Shown: positions 1-8,796 of the stretch, one piece after another
Layout of the letters: each line of letters opens with the position of its first letter
Position numbering within the stretch: position 1 is the stretch's first letter
DNA from: Thioalkalivibrio sp. ALJ7
GTDB taxonomy: Bacteria; Pseudomonadota; Gammaproteobacteria; Ectothiorhodospirales; Ectothiorhodospiraceae
Direction of reading: 5' to 3'
NCBI RefSeq assembly: GCF_000376865.1
Contig: NZ_AQXQ01000008.1
Coordinates: 1-64,000 of the forward strand
Length of the DNA stretch: 64,000 nucleotides
Translations under genes and position numbers: made by a program
Notes under the pieces: model-generated
Seen by the model: only the letters and a program-made list of their open reading frames with translations
Told to the model about the DNA's origin: nothing
Database searches by the model: none

Positions 1-365
<365 letters not shown>

Positions 366-366
<1 letters not shown>

Positions 367-1247
367 TGCATCGCTGCATCACGCGGTTGAGCGGAGAAGG
401 CCCTGTCCATCGTCTTTGTCGGCTGCTGGGAGTGAGCCGGGCCGGCTATTACGCGGCGCGGGCGCGGGCCGAACGTCCAAGCGTGCCCTGCGCCGCTGGC
501 GCTCACCTTGAGCGGGTGTTCGCGGCTTCCGGGCGAACCTACGGCAGCCGGCGTTTGGCAAAAGCCTTACAGGCGGATGGCACCGCCATGGGCCGTTACC
601 GGGTGCGGACGCTGATGCGCGAGCGCGGCCTGCGGCCCGTCTGGCGGCGGCGCTTTGTGACCACCACGCAACGCGACGACCGGGCCCCTGTCGCCGAAAA
701 CCATCTCAACCGCGAGTTCACCCCGGCCGGACCGAACCAGGCGTGGGCGTCCGACATCACCTATATCCCAACCGCGACCGGCTGGAGCTACCTGGCGGTC
801 ATCCTCGACCTGTACTCGCGCAAGGTCATCGGTTGGGCCCTCGATCGGCAGATGCCGGCGAGCCTGACCTGCGAGGCGCTGCGCATGGCGCTGGAGCAGC
901 GCCAACCGGAGCCGGGACTGCTGCTGCACTCCGACCAGGGTTGCCAATACACCAGCGCCGCCTGGCGGCGGCTACTGGCCCGGCACCAGATCCAGGCGAG
1001 CATGAGCCGCCGGGGTAACTGCTGGGACAATGCCGTCGTCGAGCGCTTCTTCCTGAGCCTCAAGACGGAACGCGTCTGGCAGCGCCGCTACGCGAACCAC
1101 GGCGAGGCGCGGCGGGATATCGCGGACTACATCGCTCGGTTCTACAACACCGTTCGCATCCACTCGACGCTGGGCTACCTGCCTCCCAGCGTCTACGAGC
1201 AACCAACGGCAGCCAATCCACCTAACGCGGTGTCCGAAATCACTTGA
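366..1247 (+). CDS. IS3-family transposase OrfB (DDE integrase core)
   Basis: A 293-aa protein begins at the ATG at 366, which overlaps the orfA stop. The same frame is open upstream through the A7 slippery site, so an OrfAB fusion of about 380 aa is expected by -1 frameshifting. The rve-type integrase domain shows the three catalytic acidic residues in context: the first D in WASDITYIPT, the second in LHSDQGCQYTS, and the E in NAVVERFFLSLKTE. An HTH_21-type segment (SRAGYYAARARAE) precedes the core. Function: cut-and-join transposition of the element. No disruption is seen. Confidence 0.92.
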
Positions 1248-1255
1248 CCGCCACA

Positions 1256-1499
1256 GTGGAGGGCCGCATAGGTCTACTGCTGGCGCCGTGCATCCGCAGC
1301 GCTCACCCGCCAACTCTTCACCCTAAAACCCTTCCCGCCTTCCAAACTTCCTGTAAATCGCGGTTGACCTCGCCCTTCTCCGTGACCTCCGTGTCCTCTG
1401 TGGTGAATCACCCTTGACCTTCACATGGCCGATCGCGCACCTGTGGGGCGGAATCCGTATAATCTCGGCCCTTCTCCGCAGCCCCCAAGCACACGAAAC
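1256..1499. repeat. Intergenic stretch with dispersed repeat unit A and a mfd -10 element
   Basis: No gene is seen here. Positions 1326-1422 hold one unit of a dispersed repeat whose other units are at 48743-48970 and 56811-57075. The unit runs from an AAACCCTTCCC start through CTTCCTGT, TTGACC, repeated 'CCGTG(T/A)CCTC' words and TGTGGTGAA to CCCTTGACCT. In this unit the words are CCGTGACCTCCGTGTCCTC where the others have CTTCGTGCCTTCGTG. A TATAAT hexamer at 1458-1463 sits about 37 bp before the mfd ATG and is a good -10 element. No convincing -35 hexamer stands at 17 bp. Confidence 0.6.
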
Positions 1500-4400
1500 A
1501 TGTCCGATCCACGGCGAAATCCGCTCCATCCTGGTCGTTTGCCCGGCTCCGGCTTCGAGGTGTGGTCAGGCCTGAATCCCTCCGCGGCCACCCTGGCCCT
1601 TGCCCACAGCGCAGCCGAATTCAGCGGACCGATACTGGTCATCACCGCATCCAACGAGGCCGCCGATCGCTGGCAGGAAGAGTGGGAGTTCTTTGCCGGG
1701 CATCACGACCTTCCGCTGATGCGCCTGCCGGACTGGGAAACCCTGCCCTTCGATGTCTTTTCCCCGCACGAGGACATCATCTCCGAGCGCCTGCGCACCC
1801 TGTATCACCTACCGAGCCTGGAACGCGGGATCGTACTGATGCCGGTTTCCACGCTGATGCAGCGCCTGCCCCCACGAGACTGGCTGACCACCCAGGGGCT
1901 TTCGCTGCGCACCGCACAGCGTCTGGATCGCATGACCCTGCGCGAGAATCTTGCCAACGCCGGATACAGCGCCGTCCAGCAAGTGATCAGCCATGGTGAA
2001 TTCGCGGCGCGAGGCGAGATCCTCGACCTGTTTCCGATGGGGGCCGACGAGCCCGTCCGGATCGAGTTCCTGGACGACGAGATCGACTCCCTGCGGCGCT
2101 TTGACACCGAATCCCAGCGTTCCACGGAACGGGTAGAACAGCTCGAAATCCTTCCCAGCCACGAATTTCCGCTGAACGATGAGTCCATCCGCGAGTTCCG
2201 AACCCGCTATCGGGCCCAGTTCGCCGGCGACCCCTCCAGCCACCCAATCTACCGTGACATTAGCGAGGGACTGGTCCCACCGGGTATCGAGGCCTACCTC
2301 CCCTTGTTCTTCGAACACATGGACACGGTTTTCGACTACTGCCCCAAGGCACAGGTCGTCCAGGTTGGAGACATTGCAGGCGCTGCGGAAGACTTCGCGC
2401 AGGAGATTCGGGACCGCTTTGAGCAACTCAGCCATCAGTACGACCGCCCCCTGCTGAATCCAGAGCGGCTGTATCTGGATACCAATGGGCTCGGAAGCGC
2501 CCTGCGCGAGTACGCCGGGATTGCCTTGGGCGATCCTGCAGCCCCCCTTCCGGCCGAGCGCGGCGCGAATATTCCATTCGATTGCACCCCACTTCCCGAG
2601 TTGGGGCTTCAGCAGGGCAAGGACGACGCGGCCCAGCGCCTGAAGTCGTTCGCCAGCGAGCAACCGCGCCTGCTGCTAACGGCCGAATCCGCCGGCCGCC
2701 GCGAGGCCCTGCTGACCTTACTGCGGGATCAGGGCGTTGCCCATCACTCCGTCGATGACTGGGCGCACTTCCTCACCGCCGAACCCGGTCTGTATGTCAC
2801 CGTGGCGGCGCTAAGCGAGGGATTCGTACTGCCGGATGGCATCGCGGTCGCTCCAGAGGCCGCGCTGCTTGGAGAGCGGGCGCGCCAGACGCGCGGGCGT
2901 AACCGCAGCACCCGTGATGCCGATGCCGTCATCCAGAACCTCAGCGACCTGACCATGGGCGCACCGGTGGTCCACGAGGAACAAGGCGTCGGCCGTTACC
3001 TGGGACTGCAGACGCTCGATTTCAATGGCCAACCTGCGGAGTTCCTGACCCTCGAATACGCCGATGGTGCAAAGCTCTATGTCCCGGTTTCGTCCCTGCA
3101 CCTGATCAGTCGTTACACCGGCGCGGACGCCGAGCATGCCCCCCTGCATCGACTGGGCAGCGAGCAATGGGACAAGGCCCGCAAGAAGGCTGCCGCGAAA
3201 GCACGCGATGTCGCCGCCGAGCTCCTGGACATTCATGCCCGACGCGCTGCCAAACAGGGAACGGTTTTCGCAACCGACACCTCCGAATATCACGCGTTTG
3301 CGGCCGGCTTCCCGTTCGAGGAGACCCTGGACCAGCAACAGGCAATCGACGCGGTTTTGGACGACATGGCCGACACCCGTCCGATGGACCGCGTCGTCTG
3401 CGGCGATGTGGGCTTCGGCAAGACCGAAGTGGCCATGCGCGCCGCCTTTGTCGCGGTACAAAACCAAAAGCAGGTCGCGGTACTGGTCCCCACCACGCTG
3501 CTCGCGCAACAACATCATCAAAATTTCACCGACCGGTTCGCGGACTGGCCGGTCGAGATCGAATCACTGTCGCGCTTTCGCAGCAGCAAGCAACAGGCAG
3601 CCGTGCTGGAGGGGCTCAAAGACGGCAAGGTCGATATCGTAATCGGCACCCACAAGCTGCTGCAGGCGAATCTGAATTTCTCCAACCTGGGTCTGGTGAT
3701 CGTGGACGAAGAACAGCGCTTCGGGGTCCGTCACAAGGAAGCGCTCAAGAAACTGCGCGCCGAGGTCGACATGCTGACCCTGACCGCCACCCCGATCCCG
3801 CGCACCCTGAACATGGCGCTGGCCGGCCTGCGCGACCTGTCGGTGATCACCACACCGCCGCGCGAACGCCTGGCGATCAAGACCTTCGTCAATGAATGGA
3901 ACGATGCGATCATCCAGGAGGCCTGCCTGCGCGAGATCCGCCGCGGGGGCCAGGTGTACTTCGTGCACAACGAGGTGAACACCATCGAACGCACCGCGCA
4001 GCGTATACAGGAATTGCTGCCAGGAGCCCGCGTGGGTATTGCACACGGGCAGATGCGCGAACGTGAGCTGGAACAGGTGATGCTCGATTTCTATCACCGA
4101 CGCTACAACATCCTGGTGTGCACGACCATCATTGAGACCGGCATCGACGTTCCCACCGCCAACACCATTGTGATGAATCGGGCGGACAAGCTGGGGCTGG
4201 CCCAGATGCACCAGCTGCGCGGTCGCGTCGGACGCTCCCACCACCGCGCCTACGCTTACCTGGTTACGCCACCCGAAAAGGCGATGACCGCCGACGCGAA
4301 GAAGCGCTTGGAGGCCATCGCGTCACTTGAGGACCTCGGGGTGGGCTTCACCCTGGCCAGCCACGACCTGGAGATCCGCGGAGCCGGCGAACTACTGGGC

Positions 4401-4970
4401 GACGAGCAGAGTGGCCAGATTCACGAGGTCGGCTTTTCGATGTACAACGACTTGCTCAACCGCGCGGTGAACGCCCTGCGCTCCGGCAACATGCCGGAAC
4501 TGGACGCGCCTGAGGCTACAGGGACCGAGGTCGAACTCGGATTGCCCGCCTTGCTGCCATCGGCGTATGTCCCCGACGTGCATACGCGCCTGATCCTCTA
4601 CAAGCGGATCAGCTCGGCGGCCTCATCCGAAGCGCTGCGCGATCTGGAGATCGAACTGGTGGATCGTTTCGGGCTGTTGCCCGATGCCGCCAAGGCCTTG
4701 TTCGAGGCCGCGCGTCTGCGTCTGAAACTGACGCCGCTCGGCATCCGCAAGCTGGAGCTGGGCCCCGCCGGCGGACGCCTGGTTTTTGGTCCCAGTCCCA
4801 ATCTCGACATCGCGGCCCTGATCCAACTGGTGCAATCCGATCCACAGGGGTACAAACTGGATGGCCAGAAGGCCTTCCGCTTCTTTGCCGAGATGGAGAC
4901 CCTGGAGGCCCGGGCGCAGGCCGTACTGCGTCTTTTAAATACCATTAGCCCCGAACAACAGGCCGCCTGA
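1500..4970 (+). CDS. mfd: Transcription-repair coupling factor Mfd
   Basis: A 1156-aa protein, close to the 1148 aa of E. coli Mfd. Mfd is a DNA translocase that binds RNA polymerase stalled at lesions, pushes it off and recruits UvrA for nucleotide excision repair. Residues 1-340 resemble the UvrB-like UvrA-binding module. About residues 485-540 form the CarD-type RNA polymerase-interaction domain (VVHEEQGVGRYLG). The SF2 translocase follows, with Walker A GDVGFGKTE near residue 635, DEEQRF near 735, and the RecG-like second lobe (HQLRGRVGRSHH). A TRCF domain closes the protein. The ATG at 1500 was preferred to an in-frame ATG at 1425 because the upstream one precedes the TATAAT at 1458 and adds 25 unconserved residues. 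Confidence 0.97.
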   Translation: MSDPRRNPLHPGRLPGSGFEVWSGLNPSAATLALAHSAAEFSGPILVITASNEAADRWQEEWEFFAGHHDLPLMRLPDWETLPFDVFSPHEDIISERLRTLYHLPSLERGIVLMPVSTLMQRLPPRDWLTTQGLSLRTAQRLDRMTLRENLANAGYSAVQQVISHGEFAARGEILDLFPMGADEPVRIEFLDDEIDSLRRFDTESQRSTERVEQLEILPSHEFPLNDESIREFRTRYRAQFAGDPSSHPIYRDISEGLVPPGIEAYLPLFFEHMDTVFDYCPKAQVVQVGDIAGAAEDFAQEIRDRFEQLSHQYDRPLLNPERLYLDTNGLGSALREYAGIALGDPAAPLPAERGANIPFDCTPLPELGLQQGKDDAAQRLKSFASEQPRLLLTAESAGRREALLTLLRDQGVAHHSVDDWAHFLTAEPGLYVTVAALSEGFVLPDGIAVAPEAALLGERARQTRGRNRSTRDADAVIQNLSDLTMGAPVVHEEQGVGRYLGLQTLDFNGQPAEFLTLEYADGAKLYVPVSSLHLISRYTGADAEHAPLHRLGSEQWDKARKKAAAKARDVAAELLDIHARRAAKQGTVFATDTSEYHAFAAGFPFEETLDQQQAIDAVLDDMADTRPMDRVVCGDVGFGKTEVAMRAAFVAVQNQKQVAVLVPTTLLAQQHHQNFTDRFADWPVEIESLSRFRSSKQQAAVLEGLKDGKVDIVIGTHKLLQANLNFSNLGLVIVDEEQRFGVRHKEALKKLRAEVDMLTLTATPIPRTLNMALAGLRDLSVITTPPRERLAIKTFVNEWNDAIIQEACLREIRRGGQVYFVHNEVNTIERTAQRIQELLPGARVGIAHGQMRERELEQVMLDFYHRRYNILVCTTIIETGIDVPTANTIVMNRADKLGLAQMHQLRGRVGRSHHRAYAYLVTPPEKAMTADAKKRLEAIASLEDLGVGFTLASHDLEIRGAGELLGDEQSGQIHEVGFSMYNDLLNRAVNALRSGNMPELDAPEATGTEVELGLPALLPSAYVPDVHTRLILYKRISSAASSEALRDLEIELVDRFGLLPDAAKALFEAARLRLKLTPLGIRKLELGPAGGRLVFGPSPNLDIAALIQLVQSDPQGYKLDGQKAFRFFAEMETLEARAQAVLRLLNTISPEQQAA

Positions 4971-5660
4971 ATGTCCGACCACGCCCCGAACACCCCGAAC
5001 CCTCTGCGCCGCCGCGTCCTCGCGGGCCTCACTGCCCTCCCCGTCGTCGGCTTGGGAAGCCCGGCGATGGCCCAGGCCGGTCGCGAATACCGTATCGAAC
5101 TGGTGATCTTCGAACACCGCACCGATGAAAGCCGCCGGCTGCAGATGGAGCTGGCCGCTCCCCGGGAGCCCCGTTTCGGAGAATCCGAGCTCGGCGGTCG
5201 CGTCTACCGTACCTCGCGGCGGGGCTTCGAACTGCAACGGGCGGCGGGCCGAGTGGAGGATTCCGGCACGGGTCGCGTCCTCGCGCGTCTGGCTTGGGAC
5301 CAGACCGGGCGCGACCACGCCTCGTCACCGTGGCTGCGTGTACAGGAAGGGCGTCGTCTGGGGGCACGCACATTCGTGCAAGACGAGCCCGGCCCTCTCA
5401 CCCCACGCGCCCTGGTGGAGGACCAGCACGCTCGATTCGAGCTGGAGGGACGGTTGCGCATCTGGGTCGGACGTTTTCTGCACCTCGAAACCGACCTGAT
5501 CTATCACGTCGATGAACCGCGCGACGATCAGCCACCACGCTCCGTCGTCGTGCGCGGCAGTCAGCGCATGAACTCCGGGGACGACCTCTTCTACCTGGAC
5601 CACCCCATTATCGGCATGATTGCGCGCGTCACCCGTATCGACGAGGGGCGTCGCAGCTAA
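4971..5660 (+). CDS. CsiV-family exported protein
   Basis: A 229-aa protein whose ATG directly follows the mfd stop, so the two are cotranscribed. The N terminus (NPLRRRVLAGLTALPVVGLGS, ending PAMAQA) is a signal peptide with a twin-Arg-like start and an A-X-A cleavage site. The mature part has the hallmarks of the CsiV/DUF2066-like periplasmic family: YRIELVIFEH near the start, a central LEGRLRIWVGRFLHLETDLIY strand pair, and the C-terminal DLFYLDHPIIGMIARV. In Shewanella the family is linked to peptidoglycan sensing. Here the function is not established. The mfd-csiV adjacency is common in gammaproteobacteria. Confidence 0.8.
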   Translation: MSDHAPNTPNPLRRRVLAGLTALPVVGLGSPAMAQAGREYRIELVIFEHRTDESRRLQMELAAPREPRFGESELGGRVYRTSRRGFELQRAAGRVEDSGTGRVLARLAWDQTGRDHASSPWLRVQEGRRLGARTFVQDEPGPLTPRALVEDQHARFELEGRLRIWVGRFLHLETDLIYHVDEPRDDQPPRSVVVRGSQRMNSGDDLFYLDHPIIGMIARVTRIDEGRRS

Positions 5661-5674
5661 TAGAAGCGAGCGAT

Positions 5675-5693
5675 CCGCCCCGCTTTGGGGCGG
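5675..5693. terminator. Hairpin between convergent csiV and sppA
   Basis: A perfect 7-bp GC-only stem (CCGCCCC / GGGGCGG) with a GCTTT loop lies between the convergent genes. There is no U-tract on either side, so termination is only inferred from position. Confidence 0.4.
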
Positions 5694-5712
5694 CGTACCA
5701 CTCGATGACGCG

Positions 5713-6678
5713 TCACCGCCACTGCGGCGTGGTTTCCCAGCTCATCCATTGCTGGAACGCGGCCATCCCCAGATCCTCAAACAACAGCTGCAAGGCAGTT
5801 CGCCGCGGCTTGAAGACCACCAGCTTCTCCACACCAACGACGTCTCGGGCCACACTGCGGTCCGTCCCCAGGCCGTCAATCAGCCCCAGCTCCAGCGAGC
5901 GATCCCCGGTCCAGATCAGGCCATTGAACAGGTTGTCGGACTCGTTCAGGCGGTCACCGCGACCACTGCGCACGACGTCCACGAATTGTTGGTGAACGCC
6001 CTGCAGGACACCGTCGAGGTGGTCCACATGGTCGGTGTCGAGCGGCAGAAATGGGTCCAGGAAGCCCTTGTTCTCGCCCGAGGTGAACAAGCGGCGCTCG
6101 ACGCCGATATTCTCGATCAGGTCCACTAACCCAAAGCTATCCATGCGTACACCGATCGAGCCGACCATGCTGGCCTGGCTGGCGTAAATCTCGTCGGCCG
6201 CGACCGCGATGTAGTACGCCGCCGAGGCGCCCACGTCACCAATCACCGCATAGACCGGGATATCCGCGTGCTTCTCCTTCAGGCGCAGGATCTCGTCATG
6301 GATATTCGCAGCCTGGACCGGGCTACCACCGCCGCTGTTGATGCGCAGCATCACCGCCTGGGTGCCCTTGGCCTCGAAGGCCTCGTTCAGCACCTTGGAG
6401 ATGTCTTCCGCATTGGCCGAGGCACTGGAGGCGATCAGCCCTTCGACCTCCACGACCGCCACATGGTCGCTCGGCTCACGATCGCTCTCGAACAGGCCGG
6501 CCAGGCCCATGTCGCCGCCGCGTACAAGAATCAGAAGCGCGACCAGATAAAAGAAAAACAACAGCTTGAAGAAGATCCCCCAGCGCCGTGCCCGACGCTG
6601 CTCGATCACCTGGGCCTGAACCAGCTTTTCAAGCGTTTCACGTTCCCAGCCCGGTTTGTTCTCGTTCGCCCAGCCCAT
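5713..6678 (-). CDS. sppA: Signal peptide peptidase SppA (36-kDa type, S49)
   Basis: A 321-aa inner-membrane serine protease that degrades cleaved signal peptides. One transmembrane helix at about residues 33-55 (GIFFKLLFFFYLVALLILV) anchors it, with the catalytic part outside. The S49 core shows the nucleophile Ser in GDVGASAAYYIA, the conserved SMVGSIGV stretch, and the general-base Lys in TSGENKGFLDPF. Length matches the short SppA36K class, not the double-domain E. coli enzyme. It follows the HAD gene by 10 nt, so rluC, the HAD gene and sppA form one operon, an order also seen in pseudomonads. Confidence 0.93.
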   Translation of the reverse strand: MGWANENKPGWERETLEKLVQAQVIEQRRARRWGIFFKLLFFFYLVALLILVRGGDMGLAGLFESDREPSDHVAVVEVEGLIASSASANAEDISKVLNEAFEAKGTQAVMLRINSGGGSPVQAANIHDEILRLKEKHADIPVYAVIGDVGASAAYYIAVAADEIYASQASMVGSIGVRMDSFGLVDLIENIGVERRLFTSGENKGFLDPFLPLDTDHVDHLDGVLQGVHQQFVDVVRSGRGDRLNESDNLFNGLIWTGDRSLELGLIDGLGTDRSVARDVVGVEKLVVFKPRRTALQLLFEDLGMAAFQQWMSWETTPQWR

Positions 6679-6688
6679 CTTGATTCCT

Positions 6689-7387
6689 TTATTCGGTTTC
6701 GCCTTCGGCCTGCCGGAAGACGTCTAACAGGGATTCCAGATCCGGTTGCATTCCCAGCGGCGCTTCCTCGCGTAGCCGTTCCGGCGAATGCACCCCGTGG
6801 GTCACCGCCACTGCTGGCACCCCGGCATGACGCGCCATCTGCAGATCATAAACGCTATCACCGACCATGCGGGCTCGCGCACGGTCGACGCCCGCGCGAT
6901 TCATCACATGTTCCAGCATCGCCGGGTTGGGCTTCGACGGGTGTTCGTCACCGGTCGCCGTCGCCACGAAGCGACGTGCCAGACCGGTTGCCTCCAATGC
7001 CTGATCCAACCCGCGGCGCGATTTGCTGGTCGCCACAGCCAACAGGACATCGCGCGCCTCCAGCCAGTCGAGGAGCGGCGCCACTCCCGGAAACAGCGGC
7101 GTCTCCGGCGCATCCTCGGCGCCCAGGTAACATTCGCGATAGGTCTCCGCGAACTGGCGCACGAAGGCATCATCCGCCTGTGGATAGAGCTCGCGTACGG
7201 CGGCGTCCACACCAAGGCCGATGATGTTGCGCAGCGCAGCTTCATCTCGCACGGGCGCCCCGATCTGCCCGGCAGCCCGCTGCAGGCAGTGGACGATCCG
7301 GCGGGGCGAATCCATCAGGGTCCCGTCCCAGTCGAACACCACCAGCCGCAGGGCATTCTCCGCTGGTGGCAGGAGAGGTGTATTCAT
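6689..7387 (-). CDS. HAD-superfamily IA hydrolase, phosphoglycolate phosphatase-like
   Basis: A 232-aa cytoplasmic phosphatase of the HAD IA type. Motif I is DWDGT with nucleophile D19 and acid D21. Motif II is the Ser/Thr in VATSKSRRGL, motif III the Lys in HPSKPNPAML, and motif IV is MVGDSVYD. A helical cap sits between motifs I and II. The substrate may be phosphoglycolate or another small phosphoester; the sequence does not decide. The start was set at the ATG at 7387, which overlaps the rluC stop as ATGA. A longer upstream reading lies inside rluC and was not used. Confidence 0.9.
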   Translation of the reverse strand: MNTPLLPPAENALRLVVFDWDGTLMDSPRRIVHCLQRAAGQIGAPVRDEAALRNIIGLGVDAAVRELYPQADDAFVRQFAETYRECYLGAEDAPETPLFPGVAPLLDWLEARDVLLAVATSKSRRGLDQALEATGLARRFVATATGDEHPSKPNPAMLEHVMNRAGVDRARARMVGDSVYDLQMARHAGVPAVAVTHGVHSPERLREEAPLGMQPDLESLLDVFRQAEGETE

Positions 7388-8361
7388 GCGTCGTCGTCGC
7401 CCGCGTCCAGGCTCGCCAGAACCGCCACCAGCTCGTCCGGCAGCGGCGCCGAAAAGATATGTTGTTCGCCATCCGCTGACTGGTACCCCAATGCCTGGGC
7501 ATGCAGAAACAGGCGCTTCAACCCGTGCCGCCGCAACAACCGATTGGCATCCGGGAGGCCGTAGTCGTGATCCCCTACCACCGGATGCCCGATCGCCTGA
7601 CCATGCACGCGAATCTGGTGGGTACGTCCCGTGCCAATGCAAACCTCGGCCAGCTGGAACGCCCCATGGGTCTCCAGCGGCACAAAGACGCTTTGCGCCT
7701 CGCGTGGACGCCCGCCCTCGCCTTCAGGCTCGCCGGCGCTCATGCGGCGACGTCCGTCGTCCTGGCGGCCGCTGGTGATCGGGGCCGCACATTCGATCGG
7801 CTGGTCCTTGTCAAAACGGCCAACCAGCAACGCCAGGTAACGTTTCTCCACCCGCCCCTCGCGCAGCGCTGAGTGAAAGTCCTGCAGCGCCGCTCGGCGT
7901 TTCGCCAGCAGGAGACAGCCGCTGGTCTCCCGGTCCAGGCGATGGCCCAGCTCCAATTCGCAATCCGGCCGCAGCTGACGCATCGCCTCGATGATCCCAA
8001 AGGCCAGCCCACTGCCCCCGTGGACGGCGAGACCGGAGGGCTTGTCCAATACGAGAACATCGTCATCTTCAAAGATGATCGCCTGGCGCAGCCGTTCCAG
8101 CACCTTGGGCGGGATCTCGGCGGTGGCCGTTTCCGGCCGATCCAGATCGGGCACCTTCACCTCATTGCCCGCTACCAGCCGCTTGTGTGCCTTGGCACGG
8201 CGCCCATCCACCCGTACCGCCCCTTGGCGCACCAGGCGATAGATCAATCCTCGCGGCACGCCCTTCAGCTCGCGGAGCAGGAAATTGTCGAGCCGTTGCC
8301 CGTCACCCCGTTCGGTGACCTGCAAAGTACGAGGGCCGGAGGATTCACGCCTTGCATTCAT
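7384..8361 (-). CDS. rluC: 23S rRNA pseudouridine synthase RluC-type
   Basis: A 325-aa enzyme that isomerises specific uridines in 23S rRNA (U955, U2504 and U2580 for E. coli RluC). An S4 RNA-binding domain occupies about residues 20-75 (QRLDNFLLRELKGVPRGLIYR). The RluA-type catalytic domain follows, with the nucleophile D143 in HRLDRETSG and the conserved LVLDKPSGLAVHGG. The ATG at 8361 was preferred to one 45 nt upstream because homology begins at TLQVTERGDGQRLDN. It is divergent from rne, a pairing seen in E. coli as well. Confidence 0.93.
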   Translation of the reverse strand: MNARRESSGPRTLQVTERGDGQRLDNFLLRELKGVPRGLIYRLVRQGAVRVDGRRAKAHKRLVAGNEVKVPDLDRPETATAEIPPKVLERLRQAIIFEDDDVLVLDKPSGLAVHGGSGLAFGIIEAMRQLRPDCELELGHRLDRETSGCLLLAKRRAALQDFHSALREGRVEKRYLALLVGRFDKDQPIECAAPITSGRQDDGRRRMSAGEPEGEGGRPREAQSVFVPLETHGAFQLAEVCIGTGRTHQIRVHGQAIGHPVVGDHDYGLPDANRLLRRHGLKRLFLHAQALGYQSADGEQHIFSAPLPDELVAVLASLDAGDDDA

Positions 8362-8429
8362 GGCGCGGGATGCTACCCGAGCGGCGCGTCCCGGGCTACA
8401 ACACACACCACACGCAATACCGAAAAAAC

Positions 8430-8459
8430 TTGCCCATACGGGGGGTTATGCCCTACATT
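8430..8459 (+). promoter_or_regulatory. Probable sigma-70 promoter of rne
   Basis: A TTGCCC at 8430-8435 and TACATT at 8454-8459 are separated by 18 bp and point into rne. Transcription from here would start near 8466 and give a leader of about 330 nt. Confidence 0.5.
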
Positions 8460-8465
8460 GGCGCA

Positions 8466-8796
8466 CGGTACGTAGCCGCGTGAAGCGGGCCAAGTACCTC
8501 GAATCATCCGCCACTTCGACCCGCGAGCTGACAGCAGCTTCCGGTCGGAGGGCCATCGCCGAAAAGCGACACTGTGACACTATTTCTTCTAACCCAGTCC
8601 TGTCTCCCCGGCTTCGCCTCCCGCAGGCGACTAAACCCGTGGTTGCTGGTGAATACCTGGCTGGCGCGCTGGCTTGCGCTACGCGCCGCCGCTGCGAGCA
8701 CGCGTGCGCAAGCGTTGCCGTGCCGCCGCTCCATCACCACTTCACGGGCTTTTGCTGTTACCGCCGGCTGGCAGGACGGCCTACCGAGTCCAATGC
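8466..8796 (+). promoter_or_regulatory. Long rne 5' leader
   Basis: About 330 nt separate the likely rne promoter from its ATG, with no convincing gene in between. In E. coli a 361-nt rne leader folds into hairpins that let RNase E cleave its own mRNA and so control its level. The similar length and position suggest the same feedback here. A U-rich stretch CUAUUUCUUCU near 8580-8590 is a plausible single-stranded cleavage region. Conserved hairpins were not established by eye. Confidence 0.45.
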
